Source: an uncultured Pseudomonadota bacterium (lineage in GTDB: Bacteria; Pseudomonadota; Gammaproteobacteria; Methylococcales; Methylomonadaceae). Taken from it: a DNA stretch of 64,000 nt. A model generated the notes under the pieces. It saw only the letters and a list, made by a program, of their open reading frames with translations, had not been told where the DNA came from and did no database searches. The DNA lies in assembly GCA_903870545.1 (NCBI GenBank), contig CAIQDI010000028.1, forward strand, positions 62,001 to 126,000, read 5' to 3'. A program made the position numbers and the translations under genes. Below are positions 61,460 through 64,000 of this stretch, piece by piece; position 1 is the first letter of the stretch, and every line of letters starts with the position of its first letter.

Positions 61460-62392
61460 TTAATCCGCCGTCCAAAATGTCCCCGTGGCTAAATTTGCGG
61501 TGCTGCCGATTTTGGAATTCAAACTGAATAACACGCTGTAAAGTTGTTGAGCCGCTTGTTGATTGGCATTTGTCCACGCTGTCACCCGCCCATTACAATA
61601 ACGCTGCCGCAAAATTTCTGGCGTAAATTGCATTTTGACGGTGGTTTGTTGCCACAAAACGGCATCGTCGCACAACCTATTTTTGGCTTCCGCCGTGGCG
61701 GCAAAAAACGCTTTTAACGCCTCTTTATGACTGTCCGCCCACGATTGTTTAAATACATAACCGAGCGTCGGCACGTTTTCAGAAATCCCCAGACTTTGCT
61801 GTAATTCTTTGCCGTCGAGTAATTGCCGATAACCTTGCGCTTCCAATTGCGCGGCAAAATGCCAATGCGTCAACACCGCATCAACGCGCTGATTTTTAAT
61901 TTGCTCATTGATTAACGGCGGCGCACCAAAGGCTTTTTCGACGGTTTTATTTAAATCGACGTTTTGTTTTTTGCCGACGGCTTGCAACAATAACCAATTT
62001 TTATCCAATTCCCCGCCCGCAATTCCCAGTCGTTTTCCGACCAAATCTTTGACATCATGAATCCCGCTGCTAACCGGAACCACCAATGCGCCCGACGTGT
62101 TGGAATACGGATAAAAGGTGAAATCGGTTCCCATGTTTCGGGTTTGTGAGACCCACAAAAAATCCGACACAATCATATCGACTGCGCCTGATTGCAACGC
62201 AATTTTTGCAGCTTCGGCGGTGGCGACCGATTGCGCTTGAATTTGAAAATCGGGCGATTCGGGCAAAACGGACAGCTCCCAATCCAACGTGCCAGACGCT
62301 TGTACCGCGATTCGCAACGGCATTTTTTCGGCGGAAAATCCAGTGTGTGCCGCGCATAAGCTGGCGGCGATAAAAAGAGTGCTTAATTTCAT
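61460..62392 (-). CDS. Periplasmic substrate-binding protein (SsuA/NrtA/NMT1-like)
   Basis: A 310-residue protein with a signal peptide ('LFIAASLCAAHTGFSAEK') and a type II periplasmic binding fold. It shows 'ALQSGAVDMIVSDFLWVSQT', 'IHDVKDLVGKRLGIAGGELD' and 'NQRVDAVLTHWHFAAQLEAQ'. No ABC permease or ATPase for it is adjacent. Stand-alone homologues occur in methylotroph quinoprotein or PQQ-related gene sets, where their ligand is not settled. The start overlaps the stop of the RTX gene by 4 bases (ATGA), so the two are coupled. Confidence 0.8.
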   Translation of the reverse strand: MKLSTLFIAASLCAAHTGFSAEKMPLRIAVQASGTLDWELSVLPESPDFQIQAQSVATAEAAKIALQSGAVDMIVSDFLWVSQTRNMGTDFTFYPYSNTSGALVVPVSSGIHDVKDLVGKRLGIAGGELDKNWLLLQAVGKKQNVDLNKTVEKAFGAPPLINEQIKNQRVDAVLTHWHFAAQLEAQGYRQLLDGKELQQSLGISENVPTLGYVFKQSWADSHKEALKAFFAATAEAKNRLCDDAVLWQQTTVKMQFTPEILRQRYCNGRVTAWTNANQQAAQQLYSVLFSLNSKIGSTANLATGTFWTAD

Positions 62393-64000
62393 GTTGCGTC
62401 TAATCCTGTCAAAATAACTGAAACGTTGTGCGTGTCGCCGTCGGCGAATTGCAAAACTTCAATATCGGTTAAAATATCTTTGCCGTCGCGAATGTTGTCG
62501 TCATTGCCTTTATATTCGACTACCAGTTGATCGACGACCTCTGCATCGGGGTTGTGTGTAATTTGATAGTCGCTGAATTCGCCGGTAAAAATCGCCGTGT
62601 CGTTTCCGTCGCCCCCGTTTAATTCATCGTCACCATCGCCGCCTTCTAACGTATCGTTTCCGCCTTCGCCGTTAATGGTGTCATCGCCCGCGCCGCCGAT
62701 AAAATTATTTTTCACTTTGCCGCCGTCTATTTCTTGAAGTAAATCATTGCGCGATGTTCCCGTGCCGTTAATCGCTTTCGCACCGGAAAGTGTCAACACT
62801 TCGATATTCGCACTTTGGTTTAAATCAAAATCCACTTGAGCAATAATTTGGTCTTTGTCGCCACCGTCTTCTTTTTCAACAATTTTATCTTCCAAATTGT
62901 TCATGTAATATAAATCCGAACCGTTGCCGCCGATGAGCGTGTCCATGCCCAAACCGCCGTCCAGCGTGTCGTCACCGTCGCCCGCGTCCAATTTATCATT
63001 CCCCGCCATGCCTTTGAGAAAGTTGTCACCGACGCTGCCCGTTATTACATTATTGCCCGCATTGCCCGTGCCATTATTGCCTTTGCCTTGTTCGTCTTTC
63101 AGAATCAAATTCTCAATGTTCACGCTCAATGTGTAACTGCTCGACGTACTTTCGACCGTGTCATTGCCGCCCAAGGTGACATTTTTGGCATCTTTACTGT
63201 TTTCAACTACCACGTCTTTGATATTATCAACGTAGTAATAATCGTCGCCATCACCGCCACTCATGCTGTCAGACCCCACGCCACCGATTAACGTATCGTT
63301 ACCAGAACCCCCGTCAATACTGTCGTTTCCTTTGCCACCGTCTAATTTATCGTTGCCACTGCCGCCGAGTAATTTATCGTTACCGTCGCCACCGATTAAC
63401 TCATCGTTGCCGTTGCCGCCTTCTAACGAATCATTGCCCGCGCCACCGTCTAAGAAATCATTTCCAGCGTTGCCGCGTAAGGTATCTGCCCCTGCCATGC
63501 CGGCTAAAGAATCATTTTTTTCGGCACCAATCATCAATTCATTCGCGACGGTGCCGGTTTGTTTTTTGCCATCAACAATGACAGACACACAATAACTTTC
63601 GCCACCCAAACCATCAGTGCAGTAAATCCATTTCAATGCGGCTAAATCAAATGCCTGAAACGTGGTTTTATAATCGCCTTCGCTGACGAGAGACATCACG
63701 GTATTGTTAGAACTATTTTGACTTTCTAGTAACGGTTTTGCCGATTCAAAAGGATTATTTAAACCTAAAACTTGCGCCACGCCACGCAATAACCGTTCGT
63801 AACCGAGCGTGCCGGCTGTAGGTGTTTCATTCTCGTCACGCCATTCCGCATTATCCAAATACACATAGGAATCGGGGGTGTAACTGGTCACGATATTTTT
63901 ATTGTATTGATAGGTGTAGCCGGTACTGAAAGAATCTGTGATGGTTTCGTTTTCTAAATCGGTGTTAGCAAAATGAATATCCGCCTCTTTCGTCGAAGGC
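62389..64000 (-). CDS. RTX protein with degenerate serralysin-like domain (5' end outside window)
   Basis: The frame stays open to the window edge; a GTG at 63891 is unlikely to be the start because homologous sequence continues upstream. The visible N-terminal part aligns with the end of an M10 serralysin catalytic domain, but 'GYERLLRGVAQVLGLNNPFE' stands where HExxHxxGxxH is expected, with every zinc histidine and the catalytic Glu replaced. 'NTVMSL' matches the Met-turn region. Three blocks of calcium-binding RTX nonapeptides follow ('AGNDFLDGGAGNDSLEGG', 'GNDKLDAGDGDDTLDGG', 'GNDTLEGGDGDDELNGG'), separated by beta segments. Type I secretion is likely, but no transporter is in the window. 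It overlaps the binding-protein gene by 4 bases. Confidence 0.8.
   Translation of the reverse strand, partial: PSTKEADIHFANTDLENETITDSFSTGYTYQYNKNIVTSYTPDSYVYLDNAEWRDENETPTAGTLGYERLLRGVAQVLGLNNPFESAKPLLESQNSSNNTVMSLVSEGDYKTTFQAFDLAALKWIYCTDGLGGESYCVSVIVDGKKQTGTVANELMIGAEKNDSLAGMAGADTLRGNAGNDFLDGGAGNDSLEGGNGNDELIGGDGNDKLLGGSGNDKLDGGKGNDSIDGGSGNDTLIGGVGSDSMSGGDGDDYYYVDNIKDVVVENSKDAKNVTLGGNDTVESTSSSYTLSVNIENLILKDEQGKGNNGTGNAGNNVITGSVGDNFLKGMAGNDKLDAGDGDDTLDGGLGMDTLIGGNGSDLYYMNNLEDKIVEKEDGGDKDQIIAQVDFDLNQSANIEVLTLSGAKAINGTGTSRNDLLQEIDGGKVKNNFIGGAGDDTINGEGGNDTLEGGDGDDELNGGDGNDTAIFTGEFSDYQITHNPDAEVVDQLVVEYKGNDDNIRDGKDILTDIEVLQFADGDTHNVSVILTGLDAT

Noticed and set aside
1-64000. tRNA or rRNA genes
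   Set aside because: No intergenic gap showed a recognisable cloverleaf or rRNA sequence. The gaps are mostly under 200 bases and are accounted for by hairpins or promoter-like AT-rich sequence.

Overview
The window reads as chromosomal DNA of a gammaproteobacterium with moderately low GC. The call rests on gene content (bioC/bioH, accBC, prmA-dusB, purHD, trkAH, hslO, rluB, the DUF1451/YbeL, DUF2058/YaiL and DUF2970 families). Several genes are of kinds often seen in methylotrophs: an MfnE-like amino-acid-kinase-fold protein, an MxaD-like SRPBCC protein with a YVTN propeller, and a small NrtA/SsuA-like binding protein. Heme d1 genes (nirF, two siroheme-decarboxylase-type regulators, a NirN-like cytochrome) point to a denitrification or heme d1 capacity. 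A Methylococcales-type or Beggiatoa-like methylotroph would fit, but this is inference. No rRNA, tRNA, CRISPR array, insertion sequence or replication origin was recognised. No intergenic stretch exceeds 300 bases.

Layout. 1-1.9 kb: end of a heme d1 cluster (nirF and two AsnC-type decarboxylase subunits). 1.9-5.0 kb (minus): ABC-F ATPase, bioH, bioC. 5.0-9.8 kb (minus): ppnP, HD-GYP, zinc ribbon protein, pabB, YVTN propeller, MxaD-like protein. 10-16.3 kb (plus): MfnE-like kinase, bioD, aroQ, accB, accC, prmA, a 58-codon metal-binding peptide, an unrecognised membrane protein, dusB. 16.3-20.4 kb: FliK-like protein (minus), a small membrane protein, the NirN-like cytochrome and a small cytochrome c. 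20.5-26.8 kb (minus): a two-gene unit of SNF2 helicase and sacsin/Hsp90-type ATPase, a candidate defence module. 27-32.3 kb (minus): purHD, then mtnB-mtnD-mtnC-yaiL. 32.3-38.1 kb: a double-sensor GGDEF-EAL protein, a DUF475 membrane protein and MoxR.

38.3-42.1 kb (plus) is an AT-rich, compact four-gene block: a J-like/transmembrane/FlgT_N-like protein, an HhH-GPD glycosylase-like Fe-S protein and two exported small proteins. It is flanked by inverted repeats on the left and a strong terminator on the right, and it is the least explained part of the window. 42.2-49.9 kb: small membrane protein, hslO, trkH, trkA, an orphan OppC-type permease behind a 17-codon leader ORF, recJ, and a degenerate standalone GGDEF. 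50-56.1 kb: comEC, DUF2062, a PKD/DUF1566 exported protein, rluB, DUF2970. 56.2-64 kb (minus): Rpn-type nuclease, MmeI-like restriction-methylase, M48 protease, substrate-binding protein, and an RTX protein whose serralysin-like domain has lost all its zinc ligands.

A family of short GGGCG...CGCCC palindromes occurs, mostly in pairs, at 5.03-5.12, 13.59-13.65, 37.01-37.07 and 58.24-58.33 kb. The last pair lies in frame inside the restriction-methylase gene and is translated as an extra segment of about 38 residues.
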